The notes under the pieces are model-generated. The model did no database searches. It was not told the origin of the DNA and was given only the letters and a program-made list of their open reading frames with translations. A DNA stretch of 64,000 bases from contig JAIYAP010000040.1 of NCBI GenBank assembly GCA_027488935.1, forward strand, positions 1 through 64,000. The letters run 5' to 3'. Source of the stretch: Saprospiraceae bacterium. GTDB lineage: Bacteria; Bacteroidota; Bacteroidia; Chitinophagales; Saprospiraceae. Every line of letters starts with the position of its first letter. The first letter of the stretch is position 1. Shown in pieces: positions 8,297 to 16,498 of the stretch. The translations under genes and the position numbers were made by a program.

Positions 8297-9652
8297 ATGA
8301 AGCAATGGTGGTTACTAGGCTTATTGTGGTCGCTCAGTTTTGGATTGAACGCTCAATACAAATTTCAAAATCTGCGGTTTAATGAAGATTACCGATCCTT
8401 AAAAAATGACTCCACCGAAAACTGGTATAAAGAAATAAAGTTCAGAAAACTAAATACGAACGCAACCAGCTATCTTTCGCAAGGTGGTGAAGTACGATAT
8501 TTGGTTCAGCATTATACCAATGAAGATTGGGGCGACATTCCGGTAAAATCTTATAATTCGTTTTACACCCGTTTCTTGTACCATACCGATTTTCACTTTT
8601 CAAAATATTTCCGCTTCTTCAATCAGTTCAACAGCACCTTTGCCGTGGGTAGGGTCACGCCCAATCGATCCGTGGACGAAAACGTACTGGCTATTCAGCA
8701 AATATTTTTTGACGTAAAACCGATGGATGGTCTGACTTTTCGTTTGGGCAGGCAAGAACTGTTGTATGGTGTTCAGCGGTTGATCGCCGTACGGGAAGGG
8801 CCCAATAACAGGCAGAGTTACGATGCTGCTAAAGTCATTTGGAAGAAGAAAAACCTTCAAATAGATGCCTATTATTCCCACCCGGTAAGGGTTCACCAAG
8901 GCATATTTGATGACAGATTTAACAACCGAGAAAAACTTTGGAGTGCTTATGCTGTACTGAATGCCGTTCCCCAAATTTACAACATAGACCTTTATTATAT
9001 TGGCTATTATAATCAAAGCAAACGATACAATGCAGGTATGGGCGAAGAACTCCGGCACTCCATTGGAACGAGAATCTGGCGAAAGTCAAAAACATGGAAT
9101 TATGATTTTGAGGCCTTATATCAATTTGGCGCTTGGGACAATCAATCCATCCATGCTTATACTGCTTCCATAGACCTAAATTATACGTTTGATAAAGCGC
9201 AAACAGGGCCGACGATCGGTGTAAAAACGGAAATTATTAGTGGGGAAAAAAGCAAAGATGATCATCCATTAAACACATTCAATCCTTTATTTCCACGGGG
9301 GGCATATTTCGGACTTGCGGCTTTAATTGGGCCTGTAAACTTAATTGACGTTCACCCCAGTTTCAGCTTTAAGCCTTTCAGAAACATAGAAGTAAGTGCC
9401 GATTACGATGCGTTTTGGCGATACTCGGTACATGATGGTATTTATGGGCCGAATGTAGTTTTGATCTTTGATGACCAAAGCGAAAGCCGCTTTATAGGCC
9501 ATCAATTGGGTTTATCCATAGAATATCAGCCCAATGCATTTATAAAACTCACACCTGAAGTCCTGTGGTTTTTACCTGGTCCATATTTAAACGATGTAAG
9601 TCCCGGCAAGCGAGTGTTTTTTGCAGCGTTTACCGCACAATTCAAATTTTAA
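8297..9652 (+). CDS. Alginate-export-type outer-membrane porin
   Basis: A 451-residue protein with a signal peptide (to FGLNAQ) and a beta-barrel rich in alternating aromatic strands, ending in F (QFKF). The segments FFDVKPMDGLTFRLGRQEL and the repeated paired strands match the alginate_exp (AlgE-like) porin family. It begins one base after the permease stop. Within this operon it probably admits the substrate across the outer membrane. The family name does not imply that the substrate is alginate. Confidence 0.8.
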   Translation: MKQWWLLGLLWSLSFGLNAQYKFQNLRFNEDYRSLKNDSTENWYKEIKFRKLNTNATSYLSQGGEVRYLVQHYTNEDWGDIPVKSYNSFYTRFLYHTDFHFSKYFRFFNQFNSTFAVGRVTPNRSVDENVLAIQQIFFDVKPMDGLTFRLGRQELLYGVQRLIAVREGPNNRQSYDAAKVIWKKKNLQIDAYYSHPVRVHQGIFDDRFNNREKLWSAYAVLNAVPQIYNIDLYYIGYYNQSKRYNAGMGEELRHSIGTRIWRKSKTWNYDFEALYQFGAWDNQSIHAYTASIDLNYTFDKAQTGPTIGVKTEIISGEKSKDDHPLNTFNPLFPRGAYFGLAALIGPVNLIDVHPSFSFKPFRNIEVSADYDAFWRYSVHDGIYGPNVVLIFDDQSESRFIGHQLGLSIEYQPNAFIKLTPEVLWFLPGPYLNDVSPGKRVFFAAFTAQFKF

Positions 9653-9664
9653 AATCAACTAAAG

Positions 9665-10366
9665 ATGGAAAACAAAATTGCCGTTGTCGCAGGTGGAGCG
9701 GGTGGTGTAGGCGAAGGAATCGTAAAAACACTACTCAAGAACAATTTTACGGTTGTTGTTCCCACACGATCGGAGCATAAAGCCGAGCGTTTGGCTGAAT
9801 ATGTACGTGATATAAAAACAGGAAAACTTATCACTCGAATTGGTTCTGTGAACAATGAAGAGACCGCAGATAATTTAAAAAATTTTCTGCTCAATGAATT
9901 CAAACAAATTAATCTTGCAGTGGCATCTTTGGGCAGTTGGCATCAAGGCTATCCAATTTACAATTACCCTGTAAACGAATGGAATAGAATCTTAAATGAC
10001 AATTTAACCGCGCACTTTTTAGCCATAAAAACGTTGGTTCCATTGCTAAGTCCTGAAACAGGGCATTATGTGCATATCAATGGTTTTGGTGCTGAAGAGC
10101 AGTCTCCAATGGCAGGCCCTGTATCTATGGCTGCTGCTGCGCAAAAGTCTTTAATTTTAACCTTATCAAAGGAATTGGAAAATACAGGCATTCAGGTGCA
10201 CGAATTGATTTTGGGTCCGATGAAAACGAGAGATCGTTTAAAACATGGTCATGGCAAACCGGACTGGTATTTCCCCGAAGAAATTGGAGATTATATTATT
10301 GGCCTTTTGAAAAAGGAGCACTCCAGTAATGCACTTCATTATTTACTTTCTAAATCAGCATCATAA
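9665..10366 (+). CDS. SDR-family protein lacking the catalytic Tyr
   Basis: A 233-residue Rossmann-fold short-chain dehydrogenase/reductase. The cofactor loop GGAGGVGEG is at residues 10-18. At the active site, where SDRs carry YxxxK, the sequence reads SMAAAAQKS: the Lys is present but the Tyr position is Ala. A second, diverged copy of this region at 13751-13936 has the same AxxxK, so it is not a sequencing slip. The gene closes the AraC-controlled operon, 12 bases after the porin. It may bind NAD(P) without acting as a classical SDR. Confidence 0.85.
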   Translation: MENKIAVVAGGAGGVGEGIVKTLLKNNFTVVVPTRSEHKAERLAEYVRDIKTGKLITRIGSVNNEETADNLKNFLLNEFKQINLAVASLGSWHQGYPIYNYPVNEWNRILNDNLTAHFLAIKTLVPLLSPETGHYVHINGFGAEEQSPMAGPVSMAAAAQKSLILTLSKELENTGIQVHELILGPMKTRDRLKHGHGKPDWYFPEEIGDYIIGLLKKEHSSNALHYLLSKSAS

Positions 10367-10401
10367 GGTTATTTGCATTAGACTTGTTGCTGCAGGAAGT
10401 T

Positions 10402-10478
10402 GAAAACGGTTGGATTCTAATCCATTTAAAACCATTTTTTATCCATCCATCCTTCAAATCCAATTAAATCTTGGTATA
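10402..10478. repeat. Dispersed intergenic repeat C, copy 1
   Basis: About 77 bases including TTTTTTATCCATCCATCC and TCAAATCC. A close copy (about 80% identical by eye) lies at 58848-58926. Both copies sit between a stop codon and the start region of the next + strand gene, and both end in GGTATA. Confidence 0.7.
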
Positions 10479-10484
10479 CCTTTG
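10477..10484 (+). promoter_or_regulatory. -7 box of the Crp/Fnr regulator gene
   Basis: TACCTTTG matches TAnnTTTG and lies 60 bases before the chosen start at 10544. No clear TTG -33 element or dyad is seen upstream, where repeat C occupies the -33 region. Confidence 0.45.
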
Positions 10485-10543
10485 CTTTAGATGTTCAGGA
10501 TGTACCCATGATTGCGCGTTATGCAGTAATATCAACAAACAAA

Positions 10544-11119
10544 ATGAAAGAAACTTTAGAAGAGATCATACAATCCATTTATTTATTACCGCAACAAGTA
10601 TTGGAAGACGTTTTGGGACACTTTCAACATTTGGAATATCCTCAAAACTATTTTCTGCTCAAACCGGGCAAACCTTGTAAATACATTTGGTTTATGACCA
10701 AGGGTGCTGTAAGATACTTTTACACCAACGACCAAGGAAAAGAGATGAATACTTGGTTTTCGCTAGACGAACAAATTATAACGGATGCTCCTAGTTTAAT
10801 TAATCAAACACCATCACAAGAGTGTATTCAACTGATGGAAGATAGTGAAATGTATTCCATTGATTATGCTGTAATACAAGCATTGCTCCAAAAGCATCAT
10901 TCATTTGCCCTTTGGTACATTAAGTTAGTGGAGTTGCATTACGTTTCACAAATTGAAGATAGACTTTCAGATTTGCAATTTCTTGATGCAAAACAACGCT
11001 ACCAAAAATTATTAAATTTATACCCAGACATTACCAACCGCATAAGCCTTGGAAACATCGCCTCCTACTTAAACATCACGCAAGGAACACTTAGTAGGAT
11101 TAGGGCTGGCAAGCTCTAA
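10544..11119 (+). CDS. Crp/Fnr-family transcriptional regulator (short Bacteroidota type)
   Basis: A 191-residue protein with a cyclic-nucleotide-binding-like beta roll (about 20-120), a long dimer helix, and a compact C-terminal helix-turn-helix (ISLGNIASYLNITQGTLSRIRAGKL). No cysteine cluster for an Fe-S sensor is visible. I use ATG 10544, which gives the usual family length. Tandem Fnr-like boxes lie directly after its stop and before the desaturase-reductase fusion gene, making that gene its probable target. Confidence 0.88.
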   Translation: MKETLEEIIQSIYLLPQQVLEDVLGHFQHLEYPQNYFLLKPGKPCKYIWFMTKGAVRYFYTNDQGKEMNTWFSLDEQIITDAPSLINQTPSQECIQLMEDSEMYSIDYAVIQALLQKHHSFALWYIKLVELHYVSQIEDRLSDLQFLDAKQRYQKLLNLYPDITNRISLGNIASYLNITQGTLSRIRAGKL

Positions 11120-11126
11120 CTATTTT

Positions 11127-11192
11127 TTGATTTACATCAAATCGCTTTTTGTTCTACATCAAACGTATTCATTGTTATACCCCGCAATTTTG
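11127..11192 (+). promoter_or_regulatory. Tandem Fnr-like boxes and -7 element of the hydroxylase fusion gene
   Basis: TTGATTTACATCAA (11127-11140) is an exact TTGAT-N4-ATCAA Fnr-type dyad. TTGTTCTACATCAA (11149-11162) is a second box 22 bp downstream. The -7 element is CAATTTTG (11185-11192). The centre of the second box is 29.5 bp upstream of the first base of the -7 element, the same distance as in six other promoters of this window. Confidence 0.75.
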
Positions 11193-11228
11193 CAGTGTAA
11201 TTAATTAACACTTTAAAATTGCAGTAAA

Positions 11229-13040
11229 ATGAATGTAACAACGTTTTTTGAAAACATCATTGCCATGTATGGCGAAAACCTACTTTGGTATGCAGGATTT
11301 GCATTTCCATTCTTCTTCATCTTTTGGATAGTAGGTAAAAAGTACTTTAAAAAAATAAGAATACAGGAAACTGAACGCGCTAACCTGCATCATTTTAAAC
11401 ATGACCTTGGTTTTTCGGCAAGTACATTCTTAATTTTTGCCATTATGGATGTTTGCCTTCTTTATTTAGAAAGTAAGGGTTATACGCAACTCTATTTCGA
11501 TATCACAGACTACGGCTATTTGTGGTTAGGCGTTAGTTTTTTTATTGTACTCTTCGTCGATGATATGTTTTTTTATTGGAGTCACCGGGCTATGCACTTG
11601 CCTCGTTTTTATAAGTTTTTCCATAAGGTACATCATGAAAGTACCGACCCGTCGCCACTAACGGCCTTTGCTTTTCATCCTTCAGAAGCGGTCATTGAAC
11701 AACTGATGCATGTTGTATTGCCGTTTTTGCTTCCGCTGAATTTTGGGGTAATGCTTGCATGGCAAATCTTCTCTATGTCAAATAATGTATTAGCTCATTT
11801 AGGCTATGAAATTTATCCTAAGGGCTGGGTGAAATTTCCATTACTCCAGTTCAAAACAGCCTCTACGCATCACAACATGCACCACCAATTATTCAACGGC
11901 AATTATGCCTTGTACTTTACTTGGTGGGATAAATGGATGGGCACAGAATTTAAAGACTACGAAACCCGCCACGAACAAATTTTTGAACGCAAAAATATCA
12001 AAAAGTCAAATGAAGGTTTGTATTCGCTTACCGTTTCTGCCATTCGTCAAGAAGCCAATGATGCTTTTGCGATTGAGTTTTCTAATGTTCCATCTGTATT
12101 CAGAGATTTCTCAGCGGGGCAACATCTAACCATCAAAGTGACCATCAAAGGAGAAACGCTGTATCGTACATTTTCAATTTCTTCCATTCCCAATTCATAT
12201 AACTTCCTGACCTTGACAATCAAAAAAATCAAGGGAGGCAAGGCTACCAATTACTTAGCGGAAAATTTAAAAGTAGGCGATACCTTAGAGGTTACAGCAC
12301 CTTCCGGGCAATTTTACCTCAATCCTGAACCAGCTAATCAAAAGCATTATGTGATGATTGCTGGCGGAAGTGGTATTACGCCCATTTACAGTATGATAGG
12401 CACGATTTTGAAGTTTGAACCCAAAAGTAAAATCACTTTGCTTTATGCCAACAGAACTTCAAGGAGCATCATTTTCAAGGAAAAACTTGAACAATGGACA
12501 AAAGAATTTCCTGCTCAAATAGAAGTCAAACACTTTTTGAGTGAAGAAGAAAACCCTCAAAATGCCATCAAAGGTTATATCACTAGAATTTCATTGGAAG
12601 AAATGGTGAATGCGTATGGTAAAAACACATTGGAATTTTACCTCTGCGGTCCCGAAATAATGACCAATAAATTGATAGAAGATTTGCAGTATTTGGGAAT
12701 TAGCAAAGAGAAAATTCATCGCGAATTATTCTTAATCACAACCCAAACCCAAGCAAGTACCTCACAAAAAGCACAAGTTTCTGCCAAAGTATTTGGGAAA
12801 ACTTATCAATTTGAAACAGAAGAGGGCAAAACCATTTTGCAAAGTGGTTTAGAACAAAACATACCCCTGCCTTTTTCTTGTCAAAGTGGGCTTTGTGGTA
12901 TGTGCAAAATGAAATGCACCGAAGGCAGAGTAACGATGCAAAACAACCAAGTGCTTTCAGTACCTGATATAAAAGCAGGTTATATTTTGACTTGTCAAGC
13001 ACTATCTCAAACGGAAAAAATTTCTATCCAAAATTCTTAA
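11229..13040 (+). CDS. Fusion: membrane di-iron hydroxylase/desaturase + FAD/NAD(P)H reductase + 2Fe-2S ferredoxin
   Basis: A 603-residue three-module protein. Residues about 1-245 are a membrane-bound fatty-acid-hydroxylase/sterol-desaturase domain with His clusters HRAMH (119-123), HKVHH (132-136), H150, H190 and HHNMHH (214-219). Residues about 260-490 are a ferredoxin-NAD(P)+ reductase unit (RTFSISS for FAD, GGSGITP for nucleotide, CGPEIM). Residues about 510-603 are a plant-type 2Fe-2S domain (CQSGLCGMCKMKC and a distal Cys in ILTCQ). The order predicts a self-sufficient monooxygenase carrying its own electron chain from NAD(P)H. The substrate is unknown, with a lipid or hydrophobic ring compound the likeliest. 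It lies behind tandem Fnr-like boxes and three bases before a small barrel gene. Confidence 0.88.
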   Translation: MNVTTFFENIIAMYGENLLWYAGFAFPFFFIFWIVGKKYFKKIRIQETERANLHHFKHDLGFSASTFLIFAIMDVCLLYLESKGYTQLYFDITDYGYLWLGVSFFIVLFVDDMFFYWSHRAMHLPRFYKFFHKVHHESTDPSPLTAFAFHPSEAVIEQLMHVVLPFLLPLNFGVMLAWQIFSMSNNVLAHLGYEIYPKGWVKFPLLQFKTASTHHNMHHQLFNGNYALYFTWWDKWMGTEFKDYETRHEQIFERKNIKKSNEGLYSLTVSAIRQEANDAFAIEFSNVPSVFRDFSAGQHLTIKVTIKGETLYRTFSISSIPNSYNFLTLTIKKIKGGKATNYLAENLKVGDTLEVTAPSGQFYLNPEPANQKHYVMIAGGSGITPIYSMIGTILKFEPKSKITLLYANRTSRSIIFKEKLEQWTKEFPAQIEVKHFLSEEENPQNAIKGYITRISLEEMVNAYGKNTLEFYLCGPEIMTNKLIEDLQYLGISKEKIHRELFLITTQTQASTSQKAQVSAKVFGKTYQFETEEGKTILQSGLEQNIPLPFSCQSGLCGMCKMKCTEGRVTMQNNQVLSVPDIKAGYILTCQALSQTEKISIQNS

Positions 13041-13043
13041 ACA

Positions 13044-13715
13044 ATGAAGAACTACGTTTTAATAGCCATTTTTATGATGGCTACAAGGTATACCTTTGCC
13101 CAAATTCCATTTGAGGTGATGGTAGGCAATAAGCAAACACTATATTTTACCTATATCCAAAAAGATTTGGATAGTCTTGGCAGATGGAATATTTTCTCCC
13201 AAGGTCTTTATGCTGTGAATTATAAAGATCCTTCTCTCAATAGTATTTCTATTGACAACCAATTGACTTTTCAATTCAACAATTGGTTAGGTATTTCGGC
13301 AGGTGGCAGTTTTGACGGTTTGCAATTCATTCCTTCTTTGGGTTTATCGTTCAGTTATCTGAACAAGAAAGGTGATTTTTCAATCAGTGCCTTTCCAATG
13401 GTTCAACTGGCTAAGCCAATGGCATTAGATCTTTTTGCGCTCGTTAATTATTCTCCTCAATTCACAAAAAAATGGGGATTGTTTTCTCAGTTTATCATGG
13501 GAACAAACTTGGGATTACAAAAAGAATATCCAAATCAGCAAAGAGAAATTCTGAATATTTTTACACGCCACAATATCAGCAACCAACTCTTACGCATTGG
13601 ACTTAATTATAAACAAAAATTTCAGTTTGGGGTAGGTGCAGACTTTGCACAATTTGGAATGAATGAAGGTGCTTTCAAGAATTTTGGGGTATTTTTGAGG
13701 TATCAGATAGAATAA
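13044..13715 (+). CDS. Small outer-membrane beta-barrel protein
   Basis: A 223-residue exported protein with a signal peptide ending FAQ and about eight to ten amphipathic beta strands, closing FLRYQIE. It is reminiscent of the barrel at 51760, which sits in an equivalent place in another Crp/Fnr module. It starts three bases after the hydroxylase fusion, so the two are one operon. Entry of the hydrophobic substrate is a reasonable inference. No specific family was recognised. Confidence 0.7.
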   Translation: MKNYVLIAIFMMATRYTFAQIPFEVMVGNKQTLYFTYIQKDLDSLGRWNIFSQGLYAVNYKDPSLNSISIDNQLTFQFNNWLGISAGGSFDGLQFIPSLGLSFSYLNKKGDFSISAFPMVQLAKPMALDLFALVNYSPQFTKKWGLFSQFIMGTNLGLQKEYPNQQREILNIFTRHNISNQLLRIGLNYKQKFQFGVGADFAQFGMNEGAFKNFGVFLRYQIE

Positions 13716-13727
13716 ATTCATTCACAC

Positions 13728-13751
13728 AACATCGGTTTGGCAATATGGCGG
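13728..13751 (+). repeat. attC-like 5' arm, truncated copy (repeat A)
   Basis: AACATCGGTTTGGCA at 13728-13742 followed by ATATGGCGG matches the 5' arm seen at 45040-45064 and 58925-58940 and, in variant form, at the full sites 16300 and 29416. The 3' arm is missing. The sequence switches abruptly into the SDR remnant, so this is a recombination joint. Confidence 0.6.
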
Positions 13752-13936
13752 CTGAAAAGCAGTCTCCAATGGCAGGCCCTGTATCAATGGCTGCCGCTGC
13801 GCAAAAGTCTTTAATTTTAACCTTATCAAAGGAATTGGGAAATACCGGCATTCAGGTGCACGAATTGATTTTGGGTCCGATGAAAACGAGAGACCGATTA
13901 AAGCATGGTCATGGCAAACCGGACTGGTATTTGGGT
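13751..13936 (+). pseudogene. Internal fragment of an SDR gene (paralogue of 9665-10366)
   Basis: About 180 bases are roughly 95% identical to 10091-10270. I count about eight differences, nearly all at third codon positions. The reading frame is intact across the fragment (AEKQSPMAGPVSMAAAAQKS and on). Both ends are broken: the left at the repeat A arm, the right into repeat D. The mostly synonymous divergence shows this came from a homologue that had evolved as a working gene, not from decay of a local duplicate. Confidence 0.85.
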
Positions 13937-13953
13937 GAGAAAACAAGTGTTGA

Positions 13954-14000
13954 TACTGGTCAAAAAGCGTCGTAGCGTACTTCGCATTTTGTATTGTTTC
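13954..14000. repeat. Dispersed repeat D, copy 2
   Basis: Related to 3776-3820. It directly follows the SDR remnant, as copy 1 follows the cupin gene. Confidence 0.55.
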
Positions 14001-14032
14001 GAAAGCAATGGGGCTGCCTATCTACGAGTAAT

Positions 14033-14063
14033 CTATTCATTATCAGGTTGATAAATTAGAAAT
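14033..14063. repeat. Dispersed repeat E, copy 1
   Basis: CTATTCATTATCAGGTTGAT and flanks match 43133-43164 with a few differences. In both places the repeat lies just upstream of a TATCTTTA promoter and a regulator gene. Confidence 0.5.
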
Positions 14064-14071
14064 CGTGGCCC

Positions 14072-14102
14072 TTGGAAAGTAAGTGCTCGTGAATTATCTT
14101 TA
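14072..14102 (+). promoter_or_regulatory. Promoter of the TTG-N20-TATCTTTR class
   Basis: TTG 14072-14074, 20-base spacer, TATCTTTA 14095-14102. Downstream follows the leader ATGAAAAGTACGCATATTTA, shared with the leaders at 22268 and 22930. It drives the Crp/Fnr gene at 14184. Confidence 0.6.
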
Positions 14103-14183
14103 TAGCGCCTACATGAAAAGTACGCATATTTACGCGTTATTATAAGCAATGGTAGCGCAGAATCAACAAACAGCATTAATCAA

Positions 14184-14753
14184 ATGGACATTTTATTCGA
14201 TAAACTTATTCAGAAGTATTCTGCTAACCAGCAATTGAGTAAGCAGACCATAGCAGAAATATACACTCATTTGTCTATTTTAAGTTTTGACAAAAAGCAT
14301 TTGTTAATTAGAGAAAATCAACGACATGATTATGCTTATTTTATAATTAAAGGCGCAGTAAGAAGTTATTATTTAAAGGACGGAATCGAGGTCAGCACTT
14401 GGTTTGCTTTTGAGAATGACATGGTTGGATCTTTGCATAATTTTCGAGATTTACCTTCACGAGAAACCTTTGAATTAACAGAGAATACAAGTTTTATTTC
14501 TATCAATCTTAAAAGTTTAAAATCTTTGATTTATTCAAATGTCGGGATTAGTAATTTTATTAGTGCTATTATTGAAGAATATGCTGTATTCTTGGAAGAC
14601 AAAATTTTTTATTCTCAGTTAATGAATTCTTTAGAACGTTATGAGGCTTTATTGGAAAATGAACCTCAAGTTTTACAGCGAATACCACTCACTTATATTG
14701 CATCTTATCTCGGCATTTCAAGAGAAACCTTAAGTCGACTTCGTAGTAAATGA
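14184..14753 (+). CDS. Crp/Fnr-family transcriptional regulator
   Basis: A 189-residue protein of the same short type as those at 10544 and 49883: a beta-roll sensor domain (about 20-115), a dimer helix and a C-terminal HTH (PLTYIASYLGISRETLSRLRSK). It is followed by an operator-like dyad and then the amine-oxidase gene, so it probably controls that gene. Confidence 0.88.
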   Translation: MDILFDKLIQKYSANQQLSKQTIAEIYTHLSILSFDKKHLLIRENQRHDYAYFIIKGAVRSYYLKDGIEVSTWFAFENDMVGSLHNFRDLPSRETFELTENTSFISINLKSLKSLIYSNVGISNFISAIIEEYAVFLEDKIFYSQLMNSLERYEALLENEPQVLQRIPLTYIASYLGISRETLSRLRSK

Positions 14754-14757
14754 TTTT

Positions 14758-14801
14758 GTGACATTTATCAAATGAAATCTTCTAATGGTTTTCAACCTTT
14801 G
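14758..14801 (+). promoter_or_regulatory. Crp/Fnr-like half-site and -7 box of the amine-oxidase gene
   Basis: GTGACATTTATCAA at 14758-14771 keeps a perfect ATCAA right half and a weak left half. TTGTGACATTTATCAAA also resembles a Crp-type dyad. The -7 element AACCTTTG is at 14794-14801. The centre-to--7 distance is 29.5 bp, as in the other members of this promoter class. Confidence 0.6.
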
Positions 14802-14812
14802 CAAAAAAAAAC

Positions 14813-16228
14813 ATGCAAAGGAAAGATTTTATTAAAACCACATTGTTAGGGCTTGCTTCAGCACCCTTTTTATCTTTTTCAAAAGCACTAAAAGAAGATG
14901 AACTTTATGATGTTGTAATCATTGGTGCCGGACTTAGTGGGCTAAATGCCGCCAGACTTTTAGCAAAAGCAGGCAAAAATATTTTGGTTTTAGAGGCACA
15001 AGAAAGAGTTGGTGGCCGAACATGGTCTCAAAAAATCGGTCAAAATGATTTCATAGACATTGGTGGACAATGGATTGGTAACGGTCACGAGCAAATGTAT
15101 AAACTTGTTTCAGAAGCTGGATTGCGAACGTTCCCGACTTTTACCGAAGGAAAAAATATTTTTAGATTAGATGGAACGAATGATAAATACAAAGGTGACA
15201 CACCTCCATTAGGGATGTTTGCTTTATTGTCTGCACAAAAAGCTTTAAACAGATTTGAAGAAGCATCTTCAAAAATTTCATTAGATGCACCGTGGCTTTC
15301 TGACAACGCGTATGAATTGGATAATCAAAGCTTGGGGAGTTTTATTGATGAAAATATTACTAATTCAAAAGCCCGAAAACTAGTCAAGCAATCGTTAGAA
15401 GCCGAACTTTGTAAATCTGTTGAAGATGTTTCATTGCTACAGGCATTATCTGCTGCACGTGCAGCAGGATCTTTTAAAGAAACAGGAAGTGGAGCATTAC
15501 GCGATAGGATTTTTGGAGGAGCTCAAGGAGTTTGTAATTTTCTTTATAGCCAAATAAAGAATTCCGTTAAATTGAATAGTCCGGTTTCATTTGTAAATCA
15601 AATGGAGAATCATATACTGATTGGAAATGACAACTTTTCTGTAAAAACTAAAAAAGTAATAATTACAGCTCCATTGCCCGTTGTGAAAAACATAAAATTT
15701 ACGCCAGCATTGCCAACTGAAAAGCAAATTTTGATTGACTCTATGGAAATGGGTACTGTAATTAAATGTCACGCTGTTTATGACAAGCCATTTTGGAGGG
15801 ATGCTAAGTTGAGTGGTTCAATGTTTTGCATTGATGAATTGGTTGAGCTGTCAGTTGACAACTCGGTCCCAGGTTCCGATAAAGGAATTATTACCTCTTT
15901 AATATCAGCCGATAGAGCAAAGAGTCTACTTAAACTATCAGAGCAAGAAAGAAAGGAATTCATTTTGAGAACTTATGCCAACTTGTTTGGTGAGCAGGCA
16001 TTGAGCCCAATCTTCTACAACGATTATTCTTTTACGAACAACCCTTGGATTGGCGGGGCATATTCTGGACATTTTAAGAATGGTGTTTTTTCTAAATATG
16101 GGGAGTATTTAGCTAAACCTTCTGGGAATATTCATTGGGCTGGCACAGAAACATCAACTTTCTTCAAAGGTTATATGGAGGGTGCAGTCTTGTCAGGTGA
16201 AAGAGTTGCTAAGGAAATTTTAATGTGA
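14813..16228 (+). CDS. Flavin monoamine oxidase-family protein, probably exported
   Basis: A 471-residue FAD-dependent amine oxidase. The N-terminus MQRKDFIKTTLLGLASAPF resembles a twin-arginine-like or lipid-anchored export signal. The FAD motif is DVVIIGAGLSGLNAARLL, followed by GGRTWS, GGQWIGNGHEQ and a C-terminal FAD-binding segment (HWAGTETSTFFKGYMEGAV). The family oxidises amines or amino acids to imines with H2O2 release. The substrate is not readable. It follows a Crp/Fnr gene and its putative operator. Confidence 0.88.
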   Translation: MQRKDFIKTTLLGLASAPFLSFSKALKEDELYDVVIIGAGLSGLNAARLLAKAGKNILVLEAQERVGGRTWSQKIGQNDFIDIGGQWIGNGHEQMYKLVSEAGLRTFPTFTEGKNIFRLDGTNDKYKGDTPPLGMFALLSAQKALNRFEEASSKISLDAPWLSDNAYELDNQSLGSFIDENITNSKARKLVKQSLEAELCKSVEDVSLLQALSAARAAGSFKETGSGALRDRIFGGAQGVCNFLYSQIKNSVKLNSPVSFVNQMENHILIGNDNFSVKTKKVIITAPLPVVKNIKFTPALPTEKQILIDSMEMGTVIKCHAVYDKPFWRDAKLSGSMFCIDELVELSVDNSVPGSDKGIITSLISADRAKSLLKLSEQERKEFILRTYANLFGEQALSPIFYNDYSFTNNPWIGGAYSGHFKNGVFSKYGEYLAKPSGNIHWAGTETSTFFKGYMEGAVLSGERVAKEILM

Positions 16229-16299
16229 AACCAAATAAAGTAATGATGGCTTTTTAAATGAAAACTCACCTATAAATGAGGTCTAGGAACCACTGCTTA

Positions 16300-16440
16300 T
16301 AACACGGGTTTGGCAAAAGTGGCGGTTCAGTGCTCCGCAGACACATTTGTGGTTAATCAAACATTGACTCTCCGCATCCATCCCGATAGCGATCGGGATG
16401 GTTAAAATCGCCACTTTCGCTAGGCCCGTAACCGTTAGCG
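16300..16440 (+). repeat. Complete attC-like palindromic site (repeat A)
   Basis: 141 bases. The arms at 16304-16324 and 16409-16429 pair at 17 of 21 positions, with three of the four others able to form G-T wobble. The interior holds a perfect 10-bp stem CCATCCCGAT/ATCGGGATGG (16378-16387, 16392-16401). The outer ends are TATAAC (about 16298-16303) and CGTTAGC (16433-16439), as expected for the inverse (YYYAAC) and core (GTTRRRY-like) boxes of integron recombination sites. It lies between the amine-oxidase gene and the cupin remnant. Confidence 0.6.
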
Positions 16441-16498
16441 ATAATTGTAAACCGATACCCAAAAAAACCAAACAAAACAACAACCAAAAATAAAGCAT

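Noticed and set aside
13745..13975. The 76-codon frame after the repeat A arm as a small gene
   Set aside because: It is an internal SDR fragment with no start or end of its own.
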